Below are positions 46,365 to 55,355 of a DNA stretch of 64,000 nucleotides, piece by piece. This DNA comes from Halomarinibacterium sedimenti (lineage in GTDB: Bacteria; Bacteroidota; Bacteroidia; Flavobacteriales; Flavobacteriaceae). Location of the stretch: positions 186,001 through 250,000 of the forward strand of contig NZ_JAHWDP010000004.1 in NCBI RefSeq assembly GCF_019312585.1, in the 5' to 3' direction. Both the position numbers and the translations under genes were made by a program. The notes under the pieces were generated by a model that was not told the DNA's origin, did not search any database, and saw nothing but the letters and a program-made list of their open reading frames with translations. Each line of letters begins with the position of its first letter. Within the stretch, counting starts at the first letter, position 1.

Positions 46365-46391
46365 TTAATTTAACATTTTATTATACTAAGA

Positions 46392-46772
46392 ATGAACATT
46401 CCTCAAAACTTAAAATATACAGAAGACCACGAGTGGGTGCTTATTGATGGCGACATTGCTACCGTTGGAATCACAGATTTTGCCCAAGGAGAATTAGGCG
46501 ATATAGTTTATGTTGAAGTGGAAGCACTTGACGAAACTGTAGAGAGACATGAAGTATTTGGTACGGTTGAAGCTGTAAAAACAGTATCTGACCTTTTCTC
46601 CCCCTTATCAGGTGAAGTAATTGAATTTAACGATTCTTTAGAATCCGATCCTGAAAAGGTAAATTCAGACCCCTATGGTGAAGGCTGGATAATTAAAATT
46701 AAAATTTCAAATCCTGAGGAAATAGAAGCGTTGCTTGATGATGCAGCTTATAAAGCAATTATTGAAAAGTAA
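46392..46772 (+). CDS. gcvH: Glycine cleavage system H protein
   Basis: 126 aa, one lipoyl domain. The lipoylated Lys is K63 in [16 protein letters not shown], and [17 protein letters not shown] is the H-protein signature. It carries the aminomethyl group between the P, T and L proteins. The other gcv genes are not in the window. 27 nt after sprA; the reading frame of the next gene overlaps its 3' end. Confidence 0.97.
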   Translation: MNIPQNLKYTEDHEWVLIDGDIATVGITDFAQGELGDIVYVEVEALDETVERHEVFGTVEAVKTVSDLFSPLSGEVIEFNDSLESDPEKVNSDPYGEGWIIKIKISNPEEIEALLDDAAYKAIIEK

Positions 46773-47136
46773 CTTTCTAAGAATACTTGCAATTGGTTAT
46801 TCCCTATTTGTTACGGTTATTATGTTGGTGCCTATAACAAAAGGACCTAAAGTAAATATTCCTTTTTTCGACAAAATTGTTCATGCGTTACTCTATTTTC
46901 TGTTCGCAATTATTTGGCTTTTCTATTTTAGAAGCTTAGGAAAGGAATCTAAAAGTATATACGTATTTGTTTCTATCGCATTATTTATTTATGGTATAAT
47001 TATTGAAGTCCTACAAGGTAGTTATATTGTTACACGAACTCATGATAATTGGGATATTGTAGCAAATGCAACTGGAATTATTATTGGAGTTCTCGTGTTT
47101 TATAAAGCAAAAGATACTTTTCTTTCTAAAAAATGA
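46741..47136 (+). CDS. VanZ-like membrane protein
   Basis: 131 aa from the ATG at 46741, overlapping the end of gcvH; a TTG at 46762 would give a shorter overlap and begins [15 protein letters not shown]. About four membrane helices. The motif [18 protein letters not shown] and the later [24 protein letters not shown] place it in the VanZ family. VanZ gives low-level teicoplanin resistance in enterococci; the role of chromosomal relatives is unknown. Position after gcvH is recurrent in flavobacteria. Confidence 0.85.
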   Translation: MQLIKQLLKSNFLRILAIGYSLFVTVIMLVPITKGPKVNIPFFDKIVHALLYFLFAIIWLFYFRSLGKESKSIYVFVSIALFIYGIIIEVLQGSYIVTRTHDNWDIVANATGIIIGVLVFYKAKDTFLSKK

Positions 47137-47196
47137 GATTCCCTTTTAAAAACATTACATTTTTACCTATTTTAGCAACTATCTAAATTTTCTATT

Positions 47197-47919
47197 ATGG
47201 AACCGAAAAAAAATTCTAAAGCAAATTTAAATCAGTGGAGTAACATTTACGTCCTTGCTGGTTTGGCTTTAATGCTTTTCATCTCTTGGAGAGCCATCGA
47301 GCATAAGACCTTTGACAAGGATGATCTTGCAGGAGACACATTAAATGTTGGAGATGATCTTTTGGAAGATATTCCAATCACCCAACCTATTACACCTCCA
47401 CCTCCACCACCTCCGCCACCTCCAGCGCCTGAAGTAATTGAGGTTGTTGAAGATGAAGAAGAAGTGGAAGAAACCATTATAGAATCTACAGAGACCAATC
47501 AAAATGAAGAGATTGTAGAAATCGAAGAGATTGAAGAAGTAGAGGAAGAAGAAATTGCAGATGTACCATTTGCAGTAATTGAAAATGTTCCCGTGTATCC
47601 TGGTTGTGAGAATGCTGGAAACAACAATGCGAAAAAAGCATGTATGTCTGAAAAAATACAACAGTTTGTTTCAAGAAAATTTGATACCGAATTAGCAAAC
47701 GATTTAGGTCTTGAAGGAAGACAACGTATTTCCGTTCAGTTTAAGATAGATAAAAACGGAAATGTTGTGGATGTGAGAGCTCGTGCTCCTCACCCTCGTC
47801 TTGAGCAAGAAGCTATTAATGTTGTAAAGGCACTTCCTAAGATGACCCCTGGGAAACAACGTGGTAAAGCTGTTGGGGTGTTGTATGCACTACCTATTTT
47901 ATTCCAAGTAGAAAATTAG
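47197..47919 (+). CDS. TonB-family energy transducer, paralogue 1
   Basis: 240 aa. One membrane helix (about 17-33), then a Pro stretch (about ten consecutive Pro near 69-78), a Glu/Val-rich acidic linker, and a TonB C-terminal-like domain (125-240). The domain begins VPVYPGCENAGN and contains two Cys, KKACMSEKIQQFVSRKFD and ISVQFKIDKNGNVVDVRARAPH. TonB couples the proton gradient to outer-membrane receptors via ExbBD. No exbBD or receptor is nearby, and the next two genes share the same domain. Confidence 0.88.
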   Translation: MEPKKNSKANLNQWSNIYVLAGLALMLFISWRAIEHKTFDKDDLAGDTLNVGDDLLEDIPITQPITPPPPPPPPPPAPEVIEVVEDEEEVEETIIESTETNQNEEIVEIEEIEEVEEEEIADVPFAVIENVPVYPGCENAGNNNAKKACMSEKIQQFVSRKFDTELANDLGLEGRQRISVQFKIDKNGNVVDVRARAPHPRLEQEAINVVKALPKMTPGKQRGKAVGVLYALPILFQVEN

Positions 47920-47943
47920 GATTTTATAACTCTTACTTTATAT

Positions 47944-47972
47944 AAAACGTCCCGCATATAGCAGGACGTTTT
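47944..47972 (+). terminator. Terminator after TonB paralogue 1
   Basis: AAAACGTCC (47944-47952) pairs with GGACGTTTT (47964-47972) and runs into TTTTCATTTTT. It is 25 nt past the stop. Confidence 0.8.
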
Positions 47973-48027
47973 CATTTTTGGCACATCCATTGTAATACTC
48001 TTACTATAACTTTTAAATAATAACACA

Positions 48028-48828
48028 ATGGTACCATCAGTAAAAAAGGAAAGCCGCTCTAAAGTAGAAGGGCTTTCAAAAAGAGAGGAGAAAAAGAGAA
48101 TTAATATCCGTTGGAATTCTGGATTGTTTTTTCAAATAGGACTTATCATAAGCATGTTATTTGTATTCTTGATAGTAGAAAGTAATTTAGGCTTTTCTGA
48201 AATGGCTTATGTTATCCCAGATAAAAAAGAATTGAAGGAAGTAGCTCTAAAGAATTATGTTATTGATGTTTTTCATGTAGAGAAGATAGAGGAACCAAAA
48301 GAAATTGTGAAGGAGAGGAAGCCTATAAAGCCCGTCGCTTCGACTAATTTTAAACCTGTAGAAAATATTTCAAAACAGCTAGAGGATAAAACGGCGCCGA
48401 CAGAGGTGGAACCAGATGTACCAATTGAAAAACCTGTGATAAGTTCACCTACGGTTAAAAAGCCCGACATAAAAAACCTAATTTCTGTTGATAATGCCCC
48501 TATATTTCCAGGGTGCGAAAATCTTTCAACGAATAGTGAAAGGAAGGCCTGTTTAAACGAAAAAATAAACGCATTTATTAGTAGAAAATTTGATATCGAT
48601 AAGTTTTCAAATAAATATGCAGGTAAGAAAAACAGAATTGATGTTCAGTTTACTGTTGATTCAAGAGGAGAAATTGTAAATATTAAAACGAGTAATCCAA
48701 ACGAGGATTTAAATACCGAAGCAAAAAGAGTTATTGGACACCTTCCTAAAATGATACCTGCCAAACATGAAAATGAATTGGTGGATGTTATTTATACTGT
48801 CCCGATAATGGTAAACATTGAACACTAA
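48028..48828 (+). CDS. TonB-like protein, paralogue 2
   Basis: 266 aa. A basic N-terminus, one membrane helix (about 34-52), a Lys/Glu/Pro linker (60-150) and a C-terminal domain (155-266) clearly homologous to the preceding gene: APIFPGCENLSTNSERKAC..FISRKFD against VPVYPGCENAG...KKAC..FVSRKFD. Probably an inner-membrane-anchored TonB variant. The poly-Pro tract is absent. Flanked by terminators on both sides, so transcribed separately. Confidence 0.82.
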   Translation: MVPSVKKESRSKVEGLSKREEKKRINIRWNSGLFFQIGLIISMLFVFLIVESNLGFSEMAYVIPDKKELKEVALKNYVIDVFHVEKIEEPKEIVKERKPIKPVASTNFKPVENISKQLEDKTAPTEVEPDVPIEKPVISSPTVKKPDIKNLISVDNAPIFPGCENLSTNSERKACLNEKINAFISRKFDIDKFSNKYAGKKNRIDVQFTVDSRGEIVNIKTSNPNEDLNTEAKRVIGHLPKMIPAKHENELVDVIYTVPIMVNIEH

Positions 48829-48834
48829 AAAATT

Positions 48835-48856
48835 AAACCCGCTTAATTGCGGGTTT
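48835..48856 (+). terminator. Terminator after TonB paralogue 2
   Basis: AAACCCGC/GCGGGTTT stem with loop TTAATT, followed by further T. It starts 6 nt past the stop. Confidence 0.85.
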
Positions 48857-48917
48857 TTTTAAAAAGAACATTTTAAAAAAAGCGTATCTTTCGAGGTAAA
48901 TAAAATGCCCTTTACCT

Positions 48918-51023
48918 ATGATGCGTTTGTTTTTTCTACCCCTGTGCTTTGTAGTTATTTTCACAACTAGTAAGGCACAAACCAGTGATAATAGTTTAGA
49001 AAAGTATCCTATTTTTCCTAACTGCGAACCTGTGGATGTAGCAACTTTAAAGGACTGCTTTAATACTACAGTTAAAGATTTGCTCTTTTCAAATTTGGAG
49101 TTACCCAGCATTGTCGATGAAGAAAACTATAATGGTGAAGCCTCCGTTTTTTTTGAAGTAAATTCAGAAGGGGTTTTCAAAGTATTATATGTGGATGCAT
49201 TTTATAAAGAGTTGAAAGAGGAGATAACTCGTGTCTTTGGAGAATTTCCAAAAATAACTCCGGCCACCTATAATGGAAGGCCAACCTATGCTCAATACAC
49301 CATGTCTTTTAGAATTCCATTAGGGAGTGAGCCTGTAAACAACAATTCAGAAATTTCTTCAGTTACAAAGGCCAAGGAAATTATTGGGAATGAGGAACTT
49401 ACAGAATACGAAGCTATTGAAAAATTACCGTATACAAATGAAGAATATACAAGTTCTTTAAATATTCCGCTTTCACATCATAACTACAGTCTTTTTGATC
49501 CATATGTTAATCAAGTGGGAGCTAATAATCATACAGCACAAAAGCCATTTATTTATAGCGAGGTAAATAAGTATTATAATTTTGAATCTGAAAATAAGGC
49601 TATTTCAAAAGAAAGAACTTCTTGGCTAGGTAGAAAATGGTGGAATGAACATATGTTGACATTAAAAGGAAAAGATTATTGGTTTACCCTTGACCCAGGA
49701 GTGGATCTTCAAGCTGGGAAAGACACAGATGCAGATATAAGTACGTATAACAATACTCGTTTAATTTATACACAAGGAGGAATTGGAAAGCAAGTCAATT
49801 TTTTCGCAACTATATATGAAAGTCAAGGAAGGTTTGCAGATTATTTTAATCGCTATGCAGAGTCTATAAAACCAGATGGAGGAAACCCTGCTATTATTCC
49901 TGGACGTGGAATTGCAAAGAGATTTAAAAAGGACTCTTACGATTATCCAGTGGCAACAGGGTATGTTTCATTTACTCCATCTCAATATTTTAATATTCAA
50001 TTAGGACACGGAAAAAACTTTATTGGGGATGGATACCGATCTTTATTTTTGAGTGATAATGCCAGTCCGTATCCATTTTTTAAACTTAACACCACCATTT
50101 GGAAGTTAAAATATACCAATACTTGGATGTCGCTAAGAGATGTACGTTCTGAAGTGACGGAAGACGGTTCTTTTAGAACCAAATTTATGGCAAACCACTA
50201 TTTAAGTTACAACGTGACAAAGAGATTAAATATTGGACTTTTTGAATCGGTAATATGGGAAAACGATAATGATAGGGGTTTTGATTTTAACTACATTAAT
50301 CCTGTAATTTTTTATCGGGCCATTGAGTTTTCAACAGGTTCTCGAGGTGGAAATGCACTAATTGGGTTAAGCGCAAAATATAAGGTAAATAATAGGGTAA
50401 ATGCCTATAGTCAATTAATAATAGATGAGTTTTCTACCAGTGATATTTTTGGTGGAAATGGGAGTTACAAAAATAAAATTGGCTATCAAATAGGAGCAAA
50501 GTATTATGATGCTTTCGGTTTAAAAAATCTCTATTTGCAAGCAGAATATAACCGAGTAAGACCGTACACTTATTCTCATAATACCGTAGTGTTAAACTAT
50601 GGCCACGCCAATCAATCTATGGCTCATACATTAGGCGCTAATTTTTCGGAATTTATTACCATAGCGCGTTACCAAAGAGGGAGAATATTTTCAAGTGCAA
50701 AACTTATTTTTGCCAAAAGAGGGTTTGAGTTTAATACTTCAGAAGATAGTTTCTTCTATGGAGGAAATATTTATGGTACCGAAGACAATAGAATTGCAGA
50801 TGAAGGAAATGAATTAGCTCAAGGAAATACTACCGATTTTTTTCACGGTGAGTTCCAAATAGGCTATGTAATTAACCCAGCATCCAATTTAAAAATTTAC
50901 GGAAATCTAATTTATAGAGATTTTTCTCCGTTGGTAAATACTGAAACCGTTTTCAGCAATCAAACCACCTGGTTTAATTTTGGAATTAGGACCGACTTAT
51001 TTAATTGGTATTACGATTTTTAA
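48918..51023 (+). CDS. RemB/Wzi-like outer-membrane barrel with N-terminal TonB-like domain
   Basis: 701 aa. A signal peptide ends SKAQ. Residues about 30-145 (YPIFPNCEPVDVATLKDCF...FPKITPATYNGRPTYAQYTMSFRIP) match the TonB-like domain of the two preceding genes but lack a membrane anchor. Residues about 230-701 form a beta-barrel of the capsule-assembly Wzi/gliding RemB type, with GHGKNFIGDGYRSLFLSDNASPYPF and many aromatic strand ends, finishing FNWYYDF. RemB contributes to gliding in Flavobacterium. A role in surface polysaccharide or adhesin handling is inferred. Its stop is 1 nt from that of the convergent metallo-hydrolase. Confidence 0.65.
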   Translation: MMRLFFLPLCFVVIFTTSKAQTSDNSLEKYPIFPNCEPVDVATLKDCFNTTVKDLLFSNLELPSIVDEENYNGEASVFFEVNSEGVFKVLYVDAFYKELKEEITRVFGEFPKITPATYNGRPTYAQYTMSFRIPLGSEPVNNNSEISSVTKAKEIIGNEELTEYEAIEKLPYTNEEYTSSLNIPLSHHNYSLFDPYVNQVGANNHTAQKPFIYSEVNKYYNFESENKAISKERTSWLGRKWWNEHMLTLKGKDYWFTLDPGVDLQAGKDTDADISTYNNTRLIYTQGGIGKQVNFFATIYESQGRFADYFNRYAESIKPDGGNPAIIPGRGIAKRFKKDSYDYPVATGYVSFTPSQYFNIQLGHGKNFIGDGYRSLFLSDNASPYPFFKLNTTIWKLKYTNTWMSLRDVRSEVTEDGSFRTKFMANHYLSYNVTKRLNIGLFESVIWENDNDRGFDFNYINPVIFYRAIEFSTGSRGGNALIGLSAKYKVNNRVNAYSQLIIDEFSTSDIFGGNGSYKNKIGYQIGAKYYDAFGLKNLYLQAEYNRVRPYTYSHNTVVLNYGHANQSMAHTLGANFSEFITIARYQRGRIFSSAKLIFAKRGFEFNTSEDSFFYGGNIYGTEDNRIADEGNELAQGNTTDFFHGEFQIGYVINPASNLKIYGNLIYRDFSPLVNTETVFSNQTTWFNFGIRTDLFNWYYDF

Positions 51024-51024
51024 T

Positions 51025-52206
51025 TTATTGTTTTACTCGCTTATCTTTATATTTCAAAGCAACATCTTCGTAAATAAAGTCCATAAATTTTTCAGTTGAA
51101 ATAAATCCACTGCCATATCCTTTATCATCAAACTCTTTGGTAATGTCTTTCATAGCCATGATTTGCTCTTTGGATTTTCTACCAACATAGTGATAGGCAA
51201 CTTTAGAATGCAAGAATTCTAACATGGATTTAGTGTACTTCACGTCTTTCATTTTGGCTATTTCCCCATGACCTGGAATAATCTTGGTGTCTTCATCGAC
51301 CAACATTAATATTTTTGAGAGTGCATTAATATAACCGTCAAAACTTCCGCCATTATTTATGTCAATATATGGGTATTTGCCATTAAAAAAAACATCCCCT
51401 GTGTGAAGAACATTACTATCAGTAAAGTAAACCATGGAGTCTCCATCTGTATGGGCATTATGGACGTGAAAAACTAAAATCTTTTGGTCATTAAAATGAA
51501 AAGTTAGGTCATCCTCAAAAGTGATAAATGGAAAAGTATTGTCAATTTTCATGGATGCTTCAACATTTTCAGCAACCCTCTTTGCTCCAGTTGCGGCCTT
51601 ATCTTCTCCATACCCATCTTTAGAAAATTTCTCTAAGTTTTTTTGATAAATTTTTTCTAATGAGTCTTGTACTTTTTTTCTAGCCTCGTCTATAAGTCTT
51701 TTTCTTACATTTTCGTGGGCAAAAATAACAACACCCTCTTCAAGCATATTTTTATTACCTCCTGTATGATCACCATGATGATGTGTATTTATAAGAAATC
51801 GAACAGATTTGTCTGTTATATTACTTACAGATTTTAAAATAGCCTCAGTACCTTCAGCAAATTGGTCATCTATCATAAAAGCTCCATCTTTCCCTACACA
51901 AAGTCCAATATTGCCTCCTCTTCCTGTTAGCATATAAATACTATCTCTTACTTTTACAGTAGCAACAGGGTAGGTGGGGATATAGTTTGCTTCATTACTT
52001 TTCATTTTTTCATCGGCAAAATCTTTAGTTTCTTTCTCTATTTGTTTCTCCTGTGCCTCTTTTAACTTGGCTTGTTTTTTTGCTTCCTTCTTCTTCTGTT
52101 TATTGGTGGTAATTTTTGGTTGTGCTGCATCACTATCATTTTGAGAAAAAACAACTTGGCCGCTTAAAAGAAAAAAAGAAATTAAAAGTAAGAATGTACG
52201 TATCAT
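51025..52206 (-). CDS. Secreted metallo-beta-lactamase-fold hydrolase with charged N-terminal linker
   Basis: 393 aa. A signal peptide of about 21 residues is followed by a Lys/Glu-rich helical stretch (36-72). The MBL core has HHHGDH (142-147), a further metal His in HVHNAHTDGDS, HTGDVFFNGKYPYID and PGHGE, so both zinc sites are complete. A long insertion (about 165-225) lies between the first and second halves. Such periplasmic members are often called cyclases or beta-lactamase-like, but the substrate is unknown. Divergent from cyoE. Confidence 0.85.
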   Translation of the reverse strand: MIRTFLLLISFFLLSGQVVFSQNDSDAAQPKITTNKQKKKEAKKQAKLKEAQEKQIEKETKDFADEKMKSNEANYIPTYPVATVKVRDSIYMLTGRGGNIGLCVGKDGAFMIDDQFAEGTEAILKSVSNITDKSVRFLINTHHHGDHTGGNKNMLEEGVVIFAHENVRKRLIDEARKKVQDSLEKIYQKNLEKFSKDGYGEDKAATGAKRVAENVEASMKIDNTFPFITFEDDLTFHFNDQKILVFHVHNAHTDGDSMVYFTDSNVLHTGDVFFNGKYPYIDINNGGSFDGYINALSKILMLVDEDTKIIPGHGEIAKMKDVKYTKSMLEFLHSKVAYHYVGRKSKEQIMAMKDITKEFDDKGYGSGFISTEKFMDFIYEDVALKYKDKRVKQ

Positions 52207-52276
52207 GGTTTAAATTTTTTAATGGGGTGAATTTAATAAAAAGAACCATTACACAACGAATTATATAGCATTTAAG

Positions 52277-52308
52277 TTGTAAAAAAAGGTGTGTGTAATG
52301 TATCTTTG
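52277..52308 (+). promoter_or_regulatory. Promoter of the cyoE-cox cluster (TTG-N21-TATCTTTG)
   Basis: TTG at 52277-52279, 21 nt, TATCTTTG at 52301-52308. The box is 20 nt before the TTG start of cyoE at 52329, which fits that start. Confidence 0.65.
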
Positions 52309-52328
52309 CGCCATAAAAATAAATTGTA

Positions 52329-53222
52329 TTGTCCAAAAGCCTTTCAACTTCTGTTTCCTCTGGAATAATTGCAAATTTTGCTGAAATTACCAAGATAAGA
52401 TTATCTGTGAGTGTGGTTTTTTCTTCCATTGCTGGATATCTATTAGGGGCAGAGACTGTTAATTTTACCATTTTACTGTTACTATGCTTGGGAGGATATT
52501 GTATGGTGGGTGCATCAAATGTTTGGAATCAAATAATTGAAAAGGACCTAGATGCCCTTATGGATAGGACCAAAAATAGACCCCTTCCATCTGGGAGGAT
52601 GAGTGTGCGCTTGGCTTTTGTTTTAGCTACCTTGCTTACCCTTCTGGGGATTGTAATCTTATATACTATAAATGCACAAACGGCGATGTTTGGGGCTATT
52701 TCAATTTTTATGTATGTAAGTCTTTATACCCCTTTAAAGACTAAAACACCTCTTTCGGTTTTTGTGGGAGCCTTTCCAGGAGCAATACCCTTCATGTTGG
52801 GTTGGGTGGCAGCTACAAATACTTTTGGAATAGAACCAGGAACTCTTTTTATGATTCAATTTTTTTGGCAATTTCCTCACTTTTGGGCAATTGGGTGGTT
52901 TCTGTTTGAGGACTATAAAAAGGGTGGGTTTTTTATGCTCCCTACAGGTAAAAGAGATAATGGAACAGCCATACAAGTAGTTTTATATAGTATCTGGACA
53001 GTGCTTGCCTCCCTAATTCCTGCATTTCAAGTAACGGGTAGTCTTAAACTAAGTAGGGTGGCAGCGGTAATTGTTTTCGGTATTGGCGTTTGGTTAATTT
53101 ATTATGCTATACGACTATATAAATTGAAAACTGAAAAAGCTGCAAAACAATTAATGCTGGTAAGTGTAAGTTATATAACCTTATTACAAATAATTTTTGT
53201 TGCCGATAAATTTTTAAGCTAA
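52329..53222 (+). CDS. cyoE: Protohaem IX farnesyltransferase
   Basis: 297 aa, starting at a TTG since no ATG precedes the first helix. UbiA-type prenyltransferase with about eight membrane helices; the first Asp-rich motif is NQIIEKDLDALMDRTKNRPLPSG, the signature of CyoE/CtaB. It converts haem B to haem O for the A-type oxidase encoded by coxA and the downstream subunits. Its stop overlaps the start of the next gene by one base. A CtaA haem A synthase gene is not in the window. Confidence 0.95.
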   Translation: MSKSLSTSVSSGIIANFAEITKIRLSVSVVFSSIAGYLLGAETVNFTILLLLCLGGYCMVGASNVWNQIIEKDLDALMDRTKNRPLPSGRMSVRLAFVLATLLTLLGIVILYTINAQTAMFGAISIFMYVSLYTPLKTKTPLSVFVGAFPGAIPFMLGWVAATNTFGIEPGTLFMIQFFWQFPHFWAIGWFLFEDYKKGGFFMLPTGKRDNGTAIQVVLYSIWTVLASLIPAFQVTGSLKLSRVAAVIVFGIGVWLIYYAIRLYKLKTEKAAKQLMLVSVSYITLLQIIFVADKFLS

Positions 53223-53797
53223 TGAACTATACTGAGGGATCTGAAGAACTAAAAACCAAGAGAGCTAAAAAAATGATGCTATGGTTTGGCATTATTAGCT
53301 TGTCTATGAGTTTTGCGGGATTAACAAGTGCTTATGTAGTAAGTAAAGAACGAGGGGATTGGTTGGAAAGCTTAGTGCTTCCAGAGGCTTTTTATATAAG
53401 CCTAGTTGTTATTATTATGAGCAGTCTGACCATGCATTTTGCAAAAAAAATGATTATTAAGGAAGAGCAGCGAGCAGGAATGTTTTTATTACTTGTTACG
53501 CTTGCGTTGGGGCTTACGTTTATTTATTTGCAGATAAGAGGATTTTCTGAAATATATCTCCAATCTGGCTATGCTTTTAACGAAAATATTGCCTTTTCGT
53601 TTATTTATATTATCGTTGTGGTGCACATAGCACATATTATTGCTGCAATTATTTCACTTTTTGTGGTAATTTATAATCATTTTAAACAAAAGTATAAAGA
53701 CGGTAAAACCCTTGGTATTGAACTCGCTACCACCTTTTGGCACTTTGTAGATTTCCTTTGGATTTACCTCTTTTTGTTTTTCTATTTCGTTAGATAA
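53222..53797 (+). CDS. Haem-copper oxidase subunit III (short, first copy)
   Basis: 191 aa with five membrane helices, the small form of subunit III (compare CyoC/CtaE type). KKMMLWFGIISLSMSFAGLTSAYVVS and the C-terminal TFWHFVDFLWIYLFLFFYF are the usual ends. It starts on the last base of cyoE. A second, longer subunit III gene follows, so the two may be used together or in different oxidases. Confidence 0.9.
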   Translation: MNYTEGSEELKTKRAKKMMLWFGIISLSMSFAGLTSAYVVSKERGDWLESLVLPEAFYISLVVIIMSSLTMHFAKKMIIKEEQRAGMFLLLVTLALGLTFIYLQIRGFSEIYLQSGYAFNENIAFSFIYIIVVVHIAHIIAAIISLFVVIYNHFKQKYKDGKTLGIELATTFWHFVDFLWIYLFLFFYFVR

Positions 53798-53807
53798 AAA
53801 TTATACT

Positions 53808-53815
53808 TATTTTTG
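53808..53815 (+). promoter_or_regulatory. -7 box TATTTTTG upstream of the second subunit III gene
   Basis: TAnnTTTG match 26 nt before the ATG at 53842. The nearest TTG upstream is about 31 nt away, so the promoter is doubtful; it may be an internal start. Confidence 0.35.
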
Positions 53816-53841
53816 CACTCTAAATAAACCAATTTCTGTGT

Positions 53842-54822
53842 ATGGAAGCAACTGTTGCTAAAACAGGTACCGAAGGAAAAACCTGGGGTGGAGGTAATCG
53901 CCCACTCAATGCCAGCTATGGTAAAATGATGATGTGGTTTTTCATTGTATCGGATGCCTTAACCTTCTCTGGATTTATTGCCTCTTATGGTTTTTCAAGA
54001 TTTAAGTTTATAGATGCTTGGCCTGTTGCAGACGAAGTGTTTACACACGTTCCCTTTTTACATGGTGTTCCAGCACCAATGTACTATGTGGCTTTTATGA
54101 CATTAGTACTTATATTCTCATCTGTAACCATGGTGCTTGCTGTAGATGCTGGACACAAAATGCAGAAGAAAAAGGTAATTTGGTATATGTTCTTTACCAT
54201 AATTGGTGGGGCTATTTTCGTAGGTTCACAGGCTTGGGAATGGGCAACATTTATTAAGGGAGATTATGGAGCAGTTGAAACTAAAGGAGGAAAAATTCTT
54301 CAGTTTTTAAATACCGAAGGAGAGCGAGTGGCGATTGCAGATTTTGCAAAACACATACCTACCGAAAGAGTGACCCATGAAAAAAAGAATGGGGTTTGGT
54401 ATGCCGCTGAGCCTACCCGAACTTCTTTCTCATACGAAGAAGTAAAAGCTGGTTTTTTAGCAAATGATAATCTTTTAGTAAGGACTCAATACCTCGATGA
54501 ACATGGTCATCCTACGGTTCTCTCTCGTGAAGAGTCTGTAGCAAAAATAATGAACGATGGTAAACTCGTAGTTGAAGGAGCCAATCTAAGGCACAACGAA
54601 TATGGACATCCACTTTTTGCTAACTTCTTCTTCTTTATTACAGGATTCCACGGATTCCACGTATTTTCAGGGGTTATAATCAATATCATTATATTCTTCA
54701 ATGTTATTTTAGGAACCTACGAGAAAAGAAAAAGCTACGAGATGGTTGAAAAAGTTGGACTGTATTGGCACTTTGTAGATTTAGTTTGGGTATTTGTATT
54801 CACCTTCTTTTACCTTGTTTAA
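53842..54822 (+). CDS. Haem-copper oxidase subunit III (long, second copy)
   Basis: 326 aa. The membrane core (KMMMWFFIVSDALTFSGFIASYGFS ... GLYWHFVDLVWVFVFTFFYLV) is like the preceding gene, but a soluble insertion of about 85 residues (roughly 150-240: KGGKILQFLNTEGERVA... to GANLRHNEYGHP) separates two helices. Such a loop between helices of subunit III occurs in Bacteroidota. It shapes the oxygen/proton access side of the oxidase. 44 nt after the first copy and 17 nt before subunit IV. Confidence 0.92.
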   Translation: MEATVAKTGTEGKTWGGGNRPLNASYGKMMMWFFIVSDALTFSGFIASYGFSRFKFIDAWPVADEVFTHVPFLHGVPAPMYYVAFMTLVLIFSSVTMVLAVDAGHKMQKKKVIWYMFFTIIGGAIFVGSQAWEWATFIKGDYGAVETKGGKILQFLNTEGERVAIADFAKHIPTERVTHEKKNGVWYAAEPTRTSFSYEEVKAGFLANDNLLVRTQYLDEHGHPTVLSREESVAKIMNDGKLVVEGANLRHNEYGHPLFANFFFFITGFHGFHVFSGVIINIIIFFNVILGTYEKRKSYEMVEKVGLYWHFVDLVWVFVFTFFYLV

Positions 54823-54839
54823 TTCATATAAAATAGAAC

Positions 54840-55223
54840 ATGGCACACGAACATAAATTAGAAATATTTAGAGGATTAGTTAAATTTAAATCTAACATTA
54901 CCAAGATTTGGGGTGTATTTGCGTTCCTTTGTATTGTTACTGCTGTTGAAGTTGTTTTAGGTATTATAAAGCCAGAATCACTTACAGGTACTCGTTTCTT
55001 AGCAATGAAAGTTCTTAACTGGATATTTATCATCTTAACCCTAGTTAAGGCATATTATATTACTTGGGATTTTATGCACATGAGAGACGAACTTAAATCT
55101 CTTAGAAGGTCTGTAGTATGGACAGGTGTTTTTCTAATTTGTTATTTAATTTTGATTTTACTAATTGAAGGAGATTATATATTTGACATATATAAGGAAG
55201 GATTTATAAAGTTTAACTTCTAA
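54840..55223 (+). CDS. Cytochrome c oxidase subunit IV family protein
   Basis: 127 aa with three membrane helices (about 20-42, 55-72, 90-115), the prokaryotic COX4 layout, with MKVLNWIFIILTLVKAYYITWDFMH as the conserved part. A small stabilising subunit of the oxidase. Last gene before the terminator at 55246. Confidence 0.88.
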   Translation: MAHEHKLEIFRGLVKFKSNITKIWGVFAFLCIVTAVEVVLGIIKPESLTGTRFLAMKVLNWIFIILTLVKAYYITWDFMHMRDELKSLRRSVVWTGVFLICYLILILLIEGDYIFDIYKEGFIKFNF

Positions 55224-55245
55224 ACCTCTCTTTTTTGAAATAATT

Positions 55246-55273
55246 AAAACCCCATCTAGAGATGGGGTTTTTT
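55246..55273 (+). terminator. Terminator after cox subunit IV
   Basis: AAAACCCCATC (55246-55256), loop TAGA, GATGGGGTTTT (55261-55271), T tail. It is 22 nt past the stop and separates the oxidase genes from the assembly genes. Confidence 0.9.
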
Positions 55274-55308
55274 GTTAAAATCACTTTTTTAAAATTAACC
55301 TTTTAAGC

Positions 55309-55339
55309 TTGCTTACCCTTATTTTGGGTCGTATTTTTG
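55309..55339 (+). promoter_or_regulatory. Promoter of the SCO/assembly cluster (TTG-N20-TATTTTTG)
   Basis: TTG at 55309-55311, 20 nt, TATTTTTG at 55332-55339. It lies between the terminator and the TTG start at 55356. Confidence 0.6.
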
Positions 55340-55355
55340 TGAAAAATTATCGCTT

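Noticed and set aside
46735-46772. Frameshift between gcvH and the VanZ-like gene
   Set aside because: Both genes are full length with complete motifs; it is an ordinary short overlap of unrelated genes.
47390-47430. CCACCTCCACCT-like repeat
   Set aside because: It encodes the poly-Pro tract of TonB; not a separate DNA repeat or CRISPR.
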